A DNA stretch of 64,000 nucleotides from Streptomyces venezuelae (GTDB taxonomy: Bacteria; Actinomycetota; Actinomycetes; Streptomycetales; Streptomycetaceae): positions 7,812,001 through 7,876,000 of the forward strand of contig NZ_CP029191.1 in NCBI RefSeq assembly GCF_008642335.1, written 5' to 3'. Shown here one piece after another: positions 33,749 to 42,913 of the stretch (positions are counted from its first letter, which is position 1; every line of letters starts with the position of its first letter). Below the pieces are notes generated by a model that was not told where the DNA came from, ran no database searches, and was given only the letters and a program-made list of their open reading frames with translations. A program made the translations under genes and the position numbers.

Positions 33749-34815
33749 CCGAGCGCAGACCCCACTACCGGCGGCTGCTGGCCGGGGGAGTGGACCGGTT
33801 CTTCCAACCCCGGCGCACCACCTGCCCCTGGTGCACGTCCGAACGGCTCCGCCACCGGCTCCGCAGCAGGGACCACGTCCAGAACAAGCCCGGCGGCTTC
33901 GTCCTCGACGAGTGCCGGGACTGCGGCCACATCTTCCAGAACCCGCAACTGACCGCCGAGGGACTCGACTTCTACTACGGGGACTTCTACGACGGCCTGG
34001 GTGAGGAGACCACGGCCAAGATGTTCGCGGGACGCGGCAGCACGAAACGCTTCCGGCACAGCGCGCGCGCCCTGCGCACCCACGCGCGGCCCCGGCGCTG
34101 GCTGGACGTCGGCACCTCGCACGGCCACTTCTGCGCCACGGCCAAGGAGGAGCTCCCCGACACGGAATTCGACGGCCTCGACATGGGCGAGAGCGTCGAA
34201 CTCGCCGTGCAGGAAGGGCGGATAGCCACCGCCTATCGCGGGCAACTCATCGAGCTCGCACAGGAGTTGGCCGGTCGTTACGACACCGTCAGCATGTTCC
34301 ACTACCTGGAGCACACGGTGATGCCGCGCAGCGAGCTCGCCGCCGCCCGCACCGCGCTCCGGCCCGGCGGACACCTCCTCATCGAGGTACCCAACCCCGA
34401 GTCACCCCTCGGCAGGCTCTTCCGCGGCCGCTGGATGCCCTGGTTCCAACCCCAGCACCTGCACTTCGTCCCGATCGGCAACCTCTGCCGCGAACTGGAA
34501 CGCATCGGCTTCACCATCGTGTCCGCACACCGGGGCGGCAACCAGCACATCCCGGTCGACCTCGCCTGCGCCACCTGGTTCTGGGTGGCCCGCGCCCTGC
34601 CCAAGGAGGACGCGCCCTGGCTCGCCCGGCGCCCCGGAAAGGCCGCCGTCGCCGCCCGCTGGGCCGTGGCGCTCACCGCGCTGCCGCTGGTCCTCGCCGC
34701 GTACGGCCTCGACCTGCTGCTCGCACCCGTCGTCCGCAGGACCCCGCTGAGCAACGCCTACCGGGTGATCGCCCGCCTCGGCCCGACCAACGCAGCCGAC
34801 CTACAGGGGAACTGA
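33727..34815 (+). CDS. Class I SAM methyltransferase with N-terminal zinc ribbon and C-terminal membrane segment
   Basis: 362 residues, GTG start at 33727 inside the glycosyltransferase gene. An N-terminal CPWC...CRDCGH pair of CxxC motifs (residues 32-63) is a zinc ribbon as in sugar/lipid methyltransferases of the Methyltransf_23 type. The SAM site is WLDVGTSHGHF and the post-I region MFHYLEHT. The C-terminal ~70 residues contain a hydrophobic stretch (WAVALTALPLVLAAYGLDLLLAPVV) that would bind membrane. The same ribbon-methyltransferase layout is common near sugar modification loci. It may methylate the sugar or lipid product. Confidence 0.85.
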   Translation: MARTADIAERRPHYRRLLAGGVDRFFQPRRTTCPWCTSERLRHRLRSRDHVQNKPGGFVLDECRDCGHIFQNPQLTAEGLDFYYGDFYDGLGEETTAKMFAGRGSTKRFRHSARALRTHARPRRWLDVGTSHGHFCATAKEELPDTEFDGLDMGESVELAVQEGRIATAYRGQLIELAQELAGRYDTVSMFHYLEHTVMPRSELAAARTALRPGGHLLIEVPNPESPLGRLFRGRWMPWFQPQHLHFVPIGNLCRELERIGFTIVSAHRGGNQHIPVDLACATWFWVARALPKEDAPWLARRPGKAAVAARWAVALTALPLVLAAYGLDLLLAPVVRRTPLSNAYRVIARLGPTNAADLQGN

Positions 34816-34816
34816 G

Positions 34817-36109
34817 ATGCCAACACGCACCACCCGCCGGGCAGGGCGGCTCACCGTCGCCCTCGCCCTGACCCTCGCTGCCTGCACGCTCTCCGCGGCC
34901 CCGGCGGACGGCGGCCCCCGCCCCCACACCGCGAACGCCGCCGCGGCCCTGCCGCCCGACGACTTCTACGTACCGCCAGCCTCCCTCCCCGAAGGCAGAC
35001 CCGGCGACGTCATCCGCTCCCGCAAGGTCGACCCCGGCACGCCGACACCGCGCGCCCTCGCCGACACCTGGCAGGTGATGTACCGGTCCACCGACGCCCT
35101 CGGCAGGCCGCACGCGGTCACCGCCACCGTCCTGGTGCCCAAGGGCGGCACCCCCGCGACACGGCCCATCGTCGGCTGGGGACCCGGCACCCAGGGCCCC
35201 GCCTTCCGCTGCGCCCCCTCCCGGATGATCGCCAAGGGCGCCCTGTACGAGCAGTGGGTCATCAACGCCATGCTCAAAGAGGGGTACGCGGTCGCCGTCC
35301 CCGACTACGAGGGCTACCGCCCCGGACCGAGGACTACGTACATGGTCGGCAAGTCCCTCGGCCCCGCCCTGATCGACGCGGTCCGCGCGGCGCAGCGACT
35401 GCCCGCCGCCGGGCTCTCCGCCGACGCGCCCGTCGCCTTCCGCGGCTACTCCCAGGGCGGCGGCGCCGCGCTGTGGGCGGGGGAGTTCCAGGCCGACTAC
35501 GCACCCGAACTCGACCTCAAGGGCATCGTCGCGGGCGGCGTCCCCGGCAACCTCATGGAGGTCGCCCTGCCCCTCAACGGCCGTCCCGGCTCCGGCTTCC
35601 TCTTCTACGCCCTGATCGGCCTCGACCACGCCTACCCCGAGCTCAAGTTCCGCGACGTCCTGAACGACGCGGGGCGCGCCATGGTCGCCGACCTCGAAAC
35701 GGGCGGCTGCGCCCTCGAAATGATCAACAAGTACGGCAACAAGCCGCTCTCCGCGTACGTCACCCGCAGCCCGCTCGTCGACGCGCCCTGGGTCGCCCGC
35801 TACACGGAGAACACCCTCGGCACCGAGAAGACCCCCGGCACGGAGACCACCCCCGGCACCACACCGAAGATCAAGGTGCCGGTGTTCCAGTACCACGCGA
35901 CGCAGGACGCCCTCGTCGAACCGAACCAGGCCGACGCCCTGCACAAGGCCTACTGCGCGCAGGGCGTGCCGCTCACCTGGAAGACGTACGACACCACGGG
36001 CCGCCCACCGATCAGCGACCACCTCCGGCCGATCCAGGCGGCGAACGCCGAGGCCATGACGTATCTCGCCGACCGTTTCGCCAACCGGCCCGCCGCCCCC
36101 GACTGCTGA
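34817..36109 (+). CDS. Secreted lipase/esterase of the LIP (fungal lipase-like) family
   Basis: 430 residues with a Sec signal peptide (LTVALALTLAACTLSAAPA; its Cys does not sit in a good lipobox). The fold is an alpha/beta hydrolase of the secretory LIP family: nucleophile elbow FRGYSQGG (Ser), then the acid/histidine region HATQDALVEPN and the late ISDHLRP. AGGGGAAC precedes the ATG 2 nt after the methyltransferase stop, so it can be cotranscribed with the PKS genes. A role on host lipids or on the exported glycolipid is possible but not shown. A Thr/Gly-rich TPGTETTPGTTP loop is inserted near residue 340. Confidence 0.88.
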   Translation: MPTRTTRRAGRLTVALALTLAACTLSAAPADGGPRPHTANAAAALPPDDFYVPPASLPEGRPGDVIRSRKVDPGTPTPRALADTWQVMYRSTDALGRPHAVTATVLVPKGGTPATRPIVGWGPGTQGPAFRCAPSRMIAKGALYEQWVINAMLKEGYAVAVPDYEGYRPGPRTTYMVGKSLGPALIDAVRAAQRLPAAGLSADAPVAFRGYSQGGGAALWAGEFQADYAPELDLKGIVAGGVPGNLMEVALPLNGRPGSGFLFYALIGLDHAYPELKFRDVLNDAGRAMVADLETGGCALEMINKYGNKPLSAYVTRSPLVDAPWVARYTENTLGTEKTPGTETTPGTTPKIKVPVFQYHATQDALVEPNQADALHKAYCAQGVPLTWKTYDTTGRPPISDHLRPIQAANAEAMTYLADRFANRPAAPDC

Positions 36110-36132
36110 GCGCCGACCCCCAGAGGTGAGTG

Positions 36133-37395
36133 ATGGCAACGAGCAACAGGCACCGCAAGAAGGGCGGTCGCCGCATCCGCCGCGGCATGTCGGGCACGGT
36201 CGTCGCGGCCGTCGCGATGGCCGGGCTGACCGCGTCGGCCGCGCCCGGCAGCCCCCTGGCACCGGCCCGCCACGGCCATGCCCCCGACGGCGGACCGCGG
36301 GAGGCCAGAGGCTGGCTCCCGCCCGCCGGGCCCTCGGCCGACGTCTACCACACCGAACTCCCGCCCCTGCGCGCCCGGAAGGGGGAACCTGGCAGCGGTG
36401 GCGGCCAGGGTGCCGCCGTGCGGACACAGTCCGGCATCCCCTCCACCGTCCTCACCGCCTACCGCCGCGCCGAAGCGGCCCTCGCCACCACCGACCCCGG
36501 CTGCCGGCTGCCCTGGCAACTCCTCGCCGCCATCGGAAAGGTGGAGTCGGGGCACGCGCGCGGCGGCCGCGTCGATGCGGCCGGCACGACCCGTACGCCC
36601 ATCCTGGGCCCCGTCCTCAACGGCAGCGGCTTCGCCCGGATCGCGGACACGGACGCGGGGGCGTACGACGGCGACGCGACCTACGACCGGGCCGTGGGTC
36701 CCATGCAGTTCATCCCTTCCACCTGGGCGAGCTGGGGCGCGGACGGCAACGACGACGGGCGCGCCGACCCGGACAACATCCACGACGCCGCGCTCGCCGC
36801 GGGCCGCTACCTGTGCGCGGGCGACCGTGACCTCGCCACGAGGACGGGCCTGGACCGGGCCGTCCTCAGCTACAACCACTCCACGGCCTACCTGCGCACG
36901 GTCCTCGCCTGGCTGGACTTCTACCGGCGCGGCGTCCACGCGGTTCCGGACGGCCGCGGCGCGCTGCCGGCCAGCCCCGGGCCGGGCGGGAAGACCCCGG
37001 CGGACCGGCCGGTCGGCGGCGGCGTGGTCATCGGCCCGCAGCCGTCCCACCCGCCCCGCCCACGCCCCGGCGACTCCGACTCGCCGCGGCCTCCCCGTCC
37101 CGGCCCGCACCCCTCCGCCCCCGGCCCGAGCCCCCGCCCCTCCGACCCGGGCCCCTCCCGCCCCGGCCCGTCACACCCCGGCCCCACCCGACCGGGCTGC
37201 CCCTCCCCGTCGCCCTCCGAAACCCCGGCCCCCTCCGGAACCCCGTCCCCCTCCGAGCCCCCGTCACCCTCCCCCTCCTCGCCGACGGGCTCGCCGTCGC
37301 CCACTCCGTCCGATCCTGGACCCCCGTGCCCCCCTGGCCAGGCCGACGGCCGCGCGGTACACCACGAACATGACCCACGGAACGGGGCGTCTTGA
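36133..37395 (+). CDS. Secreted lytic murein transglycosylase with Pro/Ser-rich tail
   Basis: About 420 residues. Signal peptide ([20 protein letters not shown]). The catalytic goose-type SLT domain spans about residues 95-275: [13 protein letters not shown] supplies the catalytic Glu, then [16 protein letters not shown] and [18 protein letters not shown]. It cleaves peptidoglycan glycans to anhydromuropeptides. The last ~140 residues are low-complexity Pro/Ser/Gly repeats, a wall-interaction or spacer region. ATG 36133 follows GAGGTGAGTG; a GTG three bases earlier is possible. It sits 23 nt after the lipase. Confidence 0.9.
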   Translation: MATSNRHRKKGGRRIRRGMSGTVVAAVAMAGLTASAAPGSPLAPARHGHAPDGGPREARGWLPPAGPSADVYHTELPPLRARKGEPGSGGGQGAAVRTQSGIPSTVLTAYRRAEAALATTDPGCRLPWQLLAAIGKVESGHARGGRVDAAGTTRTPILGPVLNGSGFARIADTDAGAYDGDATYDRAVGPMQFIPSTWASWGADGNDDGRADPDNIHDAALAAGRYLCAGDRDLATRTGLDRAVLSYNHSTAYLRTVLAWLDFYRRGVHAVPDGRGALPASPGPGGKTPADRPVGGGVVIGPQPSHPPRPRPGDSDSPRPPRPGPHPSAPGPSPRPSDPGPSRPGPSHPGPTRPGCPSPSPSETPAPSGTPSPSEPPSPSPSSPTGSPSPTPSDPGPPCPPGQADGRAVHHEHDPRNGAS

Positions 37396-38197
37396 GGGCA
37401 AGGTGGCCTTCGTGACCGGCGCGGCCGGCGGCCTGGGCCGCAGCTACGTCCAGCGGATGGCGGAGGAGGGCGCCGACCTGGTCATCGTGGACATCTGCCG
37501 GTCGGTCGACACCGTGCCCTACCCACTGTCCACACCGGAAGAGCTGTCCGAAGCGGTCGAGGAGGTCGAGTCGCTGGGCCGTCGCGTCGTCGCCCGGCAG
37601 GCCGACGTGCGCGACCGGGACGCCCTCCAGGAGGCGTACGACGCCGGGCTCGCCGAGTTCGGGCAGATCGACGTCGTCGTCGCCAACGCCGGAATCGCGC
37701 CACTCCTGGTCGACGATCGGGTACAGGCGTGGCACGACGCCATCGACATCAACCTCACCGGCACCTTCCACACCATCGAGGTGGCCGTTCCCTCGATGAT
37801 CGACGCGGACCGGGGCGGCTCGATCGTCGTCGTCAGCTCCACCGCCGGCCTCGTCGGCATCGGCGGGGCCAGCAACGGCGGCCTCGGCTACGCCGCGTCC
37901 AAGCACGGTGTGGTCGGGCTGATGCGGACGTACGCCAACAACCTCGCCCCGCACAGCATCAGGGTGAACTCCGTGCACCCCACCGGCGTCGCCACCCGCA
38001 TGGTCGCCGACCCGGCCATGGTCGAGTTCGTCGCCCAGGACCCGATCCTGTCCGAGGGCTCCCCGAACGCCCTGCCCGTCGACACCGTCGAGCCGGACGA
38101 CGTGGCCAACGCGGTCCTGTGGCTCGCCTCGGACGAAGCCCGCTACGTCACCGGCGTCACGCTGCCCGTGGACGCCGGATTCCTCAACCGCCGCTGA
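37370..38197 (+). CDS. Mycofactocin-type short-chain dehydrogenase/reductase
   Basis: 275 residues, SDR fold: TGAAGGLG nucleotide motif, NAG (VVANAGIA), Ser in VVSSTAGL, and Tyr/Lys in YAASKHG. The insertion [19 protein letters not shown] after strand 2 is the hallmark of the SDR subfamily predicted to use non-exchangeable NAD with mycofactocin as electron carrier. No mycofactocin synthesis genes are in the window. The start overlaps the transglycosylase by 26 nt with no good ribosome site, so translation may depend on termination nearby. The substrate is probably an alcohol. Confidence 0.87.
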   Translation: MTHGTGRLEGKVAFVTGAAGGLGRSYVQRMAEEGADLVIVDICRSVDTVPYPLSTPEELSEAVEEVESLGRRVVARQADVRDRDALQEAYDAGLAEFGQIDVVVANAGIAPLLVDDRVQAWHDAIDINLTGTFHTIEVAVPSMIDADRGGSIVVVSSTAGLVGIGGASNGGLGYAASKHGVVGLMRTYANNLAPHSIRVNSVHPTGVATRMVADPAMVEFVAQDPILSEGSPNALPVDTVEPDDVANAVLWLASDEARYVTGVTLPVDAGFLNRR

Positions 38198-38214
38198 GCC
38201 GGAGATGGGGCGCC

Positions 38215-39846
38215 ATGAGTGAGCAGTACGCGGACCTGATTCTCGTCGGCGGGAACGTGAAGACGCCGTCGGGCTGGGCCGAAGGGCTCGCCGTGCGTGC
38301 TGGGATCATCGACACGGTCGGCTCCCGCGCCGACGTGCTGCGCCGACGCGGCCCCGAGACGCGGGTGCGGGACCTGGCCGGGGACACCGTGCTGCCCGGC
38401 CTGCACGACCTGCACGTGCACCCGATCTACGCCGGGGTCCGCGAACGGCGCTGCAAGATCCCGCAGGGCTCCGACCTCGCCACCACGCTCCGCATCGTGG
38501 CCGAGCACGTCTCCGCCGCCGCCCCCGGCACGTGGGTCCTGGGCGGCCAGTGGGACGCGTACGCGCTGGGCGGCACCCCGGACCGGACGATGCTCGACTC
38601 CGTCGCACCCGACCACCCCGTCCTCCTGGAGGACACCAGCGGCCACAGCTCGTGGGCGAACAGCGCGGCGCTGCGGCTCGCTGGCATCGGCCCCGGCACA
38701 CCCGACCCGGCGGGCGGCATCTTCGAGCGGGACGCGGCGGGCCGTCCGAGCGGCATCCAGCGCGAGGCGGCCGTCGACCTGCTCGTCGCCGCCGCCCCCA
38801 AACCGGACGACGACGAGGTCGAGGCGGCTCTGGAGTGGGCGCTCGGGGAGATGCTCTCGTACGGGATCACGTCGTTCACCGAAGCGGCGGTCGGCTTCAC
38901 CGCGGGGCCGCGGGCCGAACTGCGCGCCTATACGCGTCTCGCCGCGCGGGGCGCCGTCCGGCAGCGCGTACGCCTCAGTCTCGTGTGGTCGCCGTACGAC
39001 CCGACGTGCGAGGACGTGATCGCGCACCGCAACCTCTACGCGAGCGCGCACCTCACGCCCGACTGCGTGAAGATCTTCCTCGACGGCGTACCGACCGACA
39101 GCCACACGGCCGCCATGCTCGAACCGTACGCGGACACCGTGGCGGGGCGGGGCGACGAGGCGGGCCGGCACGGCATGCTCGTGGTCGCGCCGGCCGTCCT
39201 CGACCAGGCGGTGACCCGGTTCGACCGGATGGGCATCACGGTCAAGTTCCACGCGGCAGGCGACGCGGCGGCCAGGGCGGCACTCGACGCCATCGAGGCC
39301 GCCCGCACGGCCAACGGCCACAGCCCCTGCATGCACAACGTGGGTCACTGCTCGTTCGTGTCGAAGCCGGACATCGAGCGTGCGGCACGGATCGGCGCGA
39401 CCTTCGAGGTCTCGCCCTACCTGTGGCGGCCCTCGCCGATCTGCTCCGACATCGCGGCGGCCGTCGGCCGGGAAGCGGTCGAACGCGCCTGGCCGGTGCG
39501 CGAGATGCTCGACGCCCGCGCACTGGTCGTGGCGGGCTCGGACTGGTGCGTCGTGCCGTCGGTGAACCCGTGGGCGGCCATGGAGACGCTCGTGACCCGG
39601 CAGGAACCGGGGGGAAGCAGCGACCGCTTCGGCGCGTCCCAGGGCATCGGTCTCGAGGAGGCCTTCGACCTGTTCACGGTCAACTCCGCCCGCCAGGAAG
39701 GCATGGCGCACCGCGTCGGACGCATCGAACCCGGCATGCTCGCCGACGTCATCGTCGTCGACCGGAACCCCTTCGAAGTGCCGATCACGCAGGTCCACGC
39801 CACCGAGGTGAGGATGACGTTCATCGAAGGGGAACAGGTCGCCTAG
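38215..39846 (+). CDS. YtcJ-like amidohydrolase (amidohydrolase family 3)
   Basis: 543 residues. A small beta-sandwich N-terminus leads to the metal-binding HDLHVHP motif (GLHDLHVHPIYAG). Later family elements are GHSSWANSAALR, VKIFLDGVPTDSHTAAML (carboxylated Lys region), KFHAAGDAAAR and GSDWCVVP. The C-terminal sandwich strand is RIEPGMLADVIVVDRNPF. These enzymes hydrolyse cyclic or linear amides, often exocyclic or formylated. It lies 17 nt after the SDR with GGAGATGGGG upstream, so the two are cotranscribed and may act in one catabolic step pair. Confidence 0.88.
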   Translation: MSEQYADLILVGGNVKTPSGWAEGLAVRAGIIDTVGSRADVLRRRGPETRVRDLAGDTVLPGLHDLHVHPIYAGVRERRCKIPQGSDLATTLRIVAEHVSAAAPGTWVLGGQWDAYALGGTPDRTMLDSVAPDHPVLLEDTSGHSSWANSAALRLAGIGPGTPDPAGGIFERDAAGRPSGIQREAAVDLLVAAAPKPDDDEVEAALEWALGEMLSYGITSFTEAAVGFTAGPRAELRAYTRLAARGAVRQRVRLSLVWSPYDPTCEDVIAHRNLYASAHLTPDCVKIFLDGVPTDSHTAAMLEPYADTVAGRGDEAGRHGMLVVAPAVLDQAVTRFDRMGITVKFHAAGDAAARAALDAIEAARTANGHSPCMHNVGHCSFVSKPDIERAARIGATFEVSPYLWRPSPICSDIAAAVGREAVERAWPVREMLDARALVVAGSDWCVVPSVNPWAAMETLVTRQEPGGSSDRFGASQGIGLEEAFDLFTVNSARQEGMAHRVGRIEPGMLADVIVVDRNPFEVPITQVHATEVRMTFIEGEQVA

Positions 39847-39862
39847 GAGATGCCGACAGCGG

Positions 39863-40072
39863 CTACATCCCGCGGTGCAGCATGTCGTGGACCTGCTGGT
39901 GGACGGCGGGAGCGACGCTGTCGTTGTAGACCTCGACCACTTCCTTCGTCACATGGCCCACCGGCAGCGGGTTCTGCTGGGCGGGTGCCTGGGCCTGGGC
40001 CGCACCGGAGAAGGACAAGGCGGCGGCGCCGGTGAGGGCGGCAGCGGCCAGTACACGCGTCGTATTGTTCAT
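39863..40072 (-). CDS. Small secreted protein
   Basis: 69 residues: signal peptide (VLAAAALTGAAALSFSGAAQA) and a mature peptide of about 45 residues (APAQQNPLPVGHVTKEVVEVYNDSV, ending VHDMLHRGM). The start ATG at 40072 is chosen because it directly precedes the signal peptide; a longer frame to 40105 adds a charged segment ahead of it. I recognise no domain. It is convergent with the amidohydrolase and downstream of the AfsR-like gene. Confidence 0.65.
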   Translation of the reverse strand: MNNTTRVLAAAALTGAAALSFSGAAQAQAPAQQNPLPVGHVTKEVVEVYNDSVAPAVHQQVHDMLHRGM

Positions 40073-40101
40073 GATTTGCCAACGATCGTCCGGTTCGTGG
40101 G

Positions 40102-42207
40102 TCACGCGAGGAGGTAGGGCCGCCGCAGTTGCACCGGGACTTCGGCCGTCGACGTGTCCAGAGTGAAGCCGGCCCGGTGGTGGCGCTCGTACGCCGCCGG
40201 GGGCAACGCGTCGCGGGTCCGCCGCTCACACGTCCTGCGCCGCTCGACCATGTCGGGGGCGCCCAGCTGCGGCACGCCGACCCTCCGCCACACCTGATCC
40301 CCCAGCCCCAGCAGCCACGCCGCCCACTCCGCCTGCCCGTCGTCGACGGCCGCCAGGGCGAGTGTGTCGAGGGTTATGCCGATGCCGTACGCGTCGTTGA
40401 GGAGCCACTTCGCCGCAAGGGCCGTGCGCAGGGCGGGGATCGCGCGGCCGGGCTCTCCGCGGACCGTGTCGAGGGTGCCGATCACGTAGTGGCCGAAGGA
40501 GCGGGCCCAGATGTCCTCCGTCGGCGCGGCGCGGGCGATGACCCGCTCGGCGAGAGCCCGGGCCCGGTCGTGTTCGCCGAGGGCCACGAGCAGGTAGCTG
40601 TGGGAGGCCATGCAGAGCAGCGCGGCGATCTCTTCCCCCGCGGTCTCGGCGAGCGGGAGGGCGAGTGCGAACCGTTCCAGGGCGGGGTCGGTGTCCCCTT
40701 GGAGGGTGAGCGCCAGCCCCTGCGCGTAGGTGGCCCAGGCCTGGGCGGCGGCGTCGTCGGTGCGCGTGGCCAACTCCAGTGCCTCGGTGGCGCGTTCCAG
40801 TGCGACCTGGTGCTCGCCCTGGCAGGAGGAGACGACGGCGCACACCCACAGGGCCCGGGCCCGTCCCGGTTCGTGCCGCGGGTCGAGCGCCAGGGCGGCG
40901 TCGAGGAAGTGGCGTCCTTCGCGGAGGTTGCCGCACGCGATCCAGAAGTAGAAGAGGTCGGCCGCCATGTGCAGTGCGGCCGACGTGTCGGTGCGCAGGC
41001 AGTGCCGCAGGGCCGCGCGCAGGTTGGCGTGCTCGGCGGCGGCCTGCCGGTACACCTCGGGCTGCCCCGGGCCGAGCCAGCTCTCGCCACCGGTCAGGGC
41101 CAGGTGGCGGTAGAAGTCCCGGTGCCGCAGCCGCAGTTCGTCCTGTCCGCCGCAGCGTTCGAGCCACTCGGCGCCGTACTCACGGACCGTGTCGAGCATG
41201 CGGTAGCGCCGGGCTCCCGGCGGTCCTTCGCGCAGCACGACGGACTTGTTCACCAAGGAGGCGAGGGTATCGGTCAGGTCGTACCCGAAGAGCGGCTTGA
41301 TCGTGCAGACGAACTCCATCGCCGTCATCGTGAAGCTGCCGGGGAACACCGAGAGGCGGGCCCACAGCAGCCGTTCGTTCGGGGTGCACCATTCGTGGCT
41401 CCAGCCGATGCTGGTGCGCAGTCCCGCGTGCCGCGGCCGCACGGCCGTGAGGTCGGTGTCGGACGGGGTGTCCGGCGACAGGAGGTCGAGACGCTCGGCG
41501 AGTTGCCGGTTCAGCTGCCGGGCGGAGACCGACCGCAGGAGCGGGGCGGCCAGTTCGATGGCGAGGGGAATGCCCTCCAACGCGTCGCAGAGACGCACGA
41601 GTTCGTCCGGCTCGTCCTGCGCGGGCACCCGGTTCGGCGAAGGCTCCCCGGCGGCATTCCCCGCCTGTTCCACCCGTGCCGTCAGCAGGGCGAGCGCGTC
41701 GCCGTCGGGGCCGGTCGACATGGGCCCGACCGGCACGACGCTCTCCTCGCGCACCCCCAGTGAAGTACGGCTGGTGGCCAGGATCCGCAGTCCGGGCAGT
41801 GCCGACAGGAGCGCACCGGCCAGGGCCGCGCACTCGTCCGCCAGGTGCTCACAGGTGTCGAGTACGAGGAGCACGTCCTGCTCGGCGAGACACTCCGTCA
41901 GGACCGCCACCGAGGAACGGCCGGTCTGGTCCTGCAGCCCGAGCGCGGTGATGACCGCCTGCCCGACGAGCGGCCCTTCGCACACCGACGCCAGATCCAC
42001 CCACCGGCTCCCGTGCGCCCGTCCCGCCCGCGCCGCGACGCGCCGTGCGATACGTGTCTTGCCGACCCCGCCGGGACCTCGCAGGGTGACCATTCGGCGG
42101 GACGCCAACTGCGCACGCACGGCCTCCACTTCGCGCGCCCGCCCCACGAACCCCGAAGGCTCCGCCGGCAACGACCCGCCCGTGTCCAGCCCCTGCACGT
42201 CTCGCAT
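40102..42207 (-). CDS. AfsR/STAND-type ATPase regulator without a recognisable DNA-binding domain
   Basis: 701 residues. It opens directly with the NB-ARC-type NTPase: GFVGRAREVEAV, Walker A GPGGVGKTRIARR, Walker B VLLVLDTCEHL, sensor ILATSRTSLG, and the GIPLAIELAA/winged-helix region. TPR-like helical repeats follow to the end (VYRQAAAEHANLRAALRHCL, and so on). Most homologs carry an N-terminal SARP/BTAD or a C-terminal LuxR helix-turn-helix. Neither is visible, so it may act through a partner or as a truncated regulator. Upstream lies a strong 13-bp inverted repeat. Confidence 0.85.
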   Translation of the reverse strand: MRDVQGLDTGGSLPAEPSGFVGRAREVEAVRAQLASRRMVTLRGPGGVGKTRIARRVAARAGRAHGSRWVDLASVCEGPLVGQAVITALGLQDQTGRSSVAVLTECLAEQDVLLVLDTCEHLADECAALAGALLSALPGLRILATSRTSLGVREESVVPVGPMSTGPDGDALALLTARVEQAGNAAGEPSPNRVPAQDEPDELVRLCDALEGIPLAIELAAPLLRSVSARQLNRQLAERLDLLSPDTPSDTDLTAVRPRHAGLRTSIGWSHEWCTPNERLLWARLSVFPGSFTMTAMEFVCTIKPLFGYDLTDTLASLVNKSVVLREGPPGARRYRMLDTVREYGAEWLERCGGQDELRLRHRDFYRHLALTGGESWLGPGQPEVYRQAAAEHANLRAALRHCLRTDTSAALHMAADLFYFWIACGNLREGRHFLDAALALDPRHEPGRARALWVCAVVSSCQGEHQVALERATEALELATRTDDAAAQAWATYAQGLALTLQGDTDPALERFALALPLAETAGEEIAALLCMASHSYLLVALGEHDRARALAERVIARAAPTEDIWARSFGHYVIGTLDTVRGEPGRAIPALRTALAAKWLLNDAYGIGITLDTLALAAVDDGQAEWAAWLLGLGDQVWRRVGVPQLGAPDMVERRRTCERRTRDALPPAAYERHHRAGFTLDTSTAEVPVQLRRPYLLA

Positions 42208-42237
42208 CGGTGGCGGAACCCCTCCCGTCCTTCGTCA

Positions 42238-42267
42238 CTCGTCACGGGCGGCGTCGCCCGTGACGAG
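42238..42267. promoter_or_regulatory. Perfect 13-bp inverted repeat upstream of the AfsR-like gene
   Basis: CTCGTCACGGGCG, loop GCGT, CGCCCGTGACGAG, centred about 45 bp ahead of the AfsR-like start and about 100 bp after the preceding gene on the same strand. It could be the terminator of that gene or an operator. No T tract follows on the transcribed side, so I cannot decide. Confidence 0.55.
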
Positions 42268-42363
42268 GATGCCCCATGACGGCGATCAAGACTCGGAAAG
42301 CGCGTGGAGACATCCGTTGGTGGGAGCGTTCAAGCCAGAACGGCCACCCGCGGAGGTGCTGCG

Positions 42364-42822
42364 TCACGGGTGCGCCTCATGACCGTAGGGCCCGCGGACG
42401 GCGTCGGCGGAGCTGCCGCCGCTTTGCGGCTCGAGAAGCGAGGCCAGATGGGCCGCGTTGAGGTAGTGCCGCGGCCGCCAGTGCGCATGGTCCGGGTGCG
42501 CCCGCCACTGCTGGGCGACCCAGACCAGCAGGTTGAAGTCGTGCCCGATGTCGTGTCGCAGGGTCTGCAGCAGCCCCGGCTCCTCCCCGCGCCCCTCGGC
42601 GAGGGCGCGGCGCCAGGTCGAGATCTCCTCGGTGAGCCGCATGGCCGTGGACAGCATGGCGTTGGTCAGCGCGCGGGCGGCGAAGCGCTCGTCGCTGCCG
42701 ATCGGCCATCGGCCCTCCAGCTCCGCCAGCCGGGCGCGCAGGAATTCCCGCAGCGGCAGGACGTCGGCCTCGACGAGGTCGTCGGAGTACGGGGGCGGTG
42801 GCCTCGGCATGCGTTCGGACAC
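42364..42822 (-). CDS. Hypothetical protein, possibly DUF6221-like
   Basis: 152 residues, soluble, no signal peptide. Features: LREFLRARLAELEGRWPIGSD, a helical middle and an ending AQQWRAHPDHAHWRP. These recall the short streptomycete DUF6221 proteins (name from memory, weak). Start GTG 42822 is preferred because GGAGGGGG lies eight bases upstream; ATG 42810 is possible. It has no operon partner; both neighbours are at least 90 nt away. Confidence 0.6.
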   Translation of the reverse strand: MSERMPRPPPPYSDDLVEADVLPLREFLRARLAELEGRWPIGSDERFAARALTNAMLSTAMRLTEEISTWRRALAEGRGEEPGLLQTLRHDIGHDFNLLVWVAQQWRAHPDHAHWRPRHYLNAAHLASLLEPQSGGSSADAVRGPYGHEAHP

Positions 42823-42913
42823 GTTCCCGACCCCCTCCCCGGCCCTCCTGGGCAACGTACGCCTGTGCGACCGCATCGGCCAGGCCCGCGTGCCCTGTTC
42901 TCAGAGCCTGTGT

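Noticed and set aside
40073..40105. N-terminal extension of the small secreted protein to 40105
   Set aside because: It puts a charged segment before the signal peptide and overlaps the 3' end of the AfsR-like gene. The ATG at 40072 gives a normal signal peptide.
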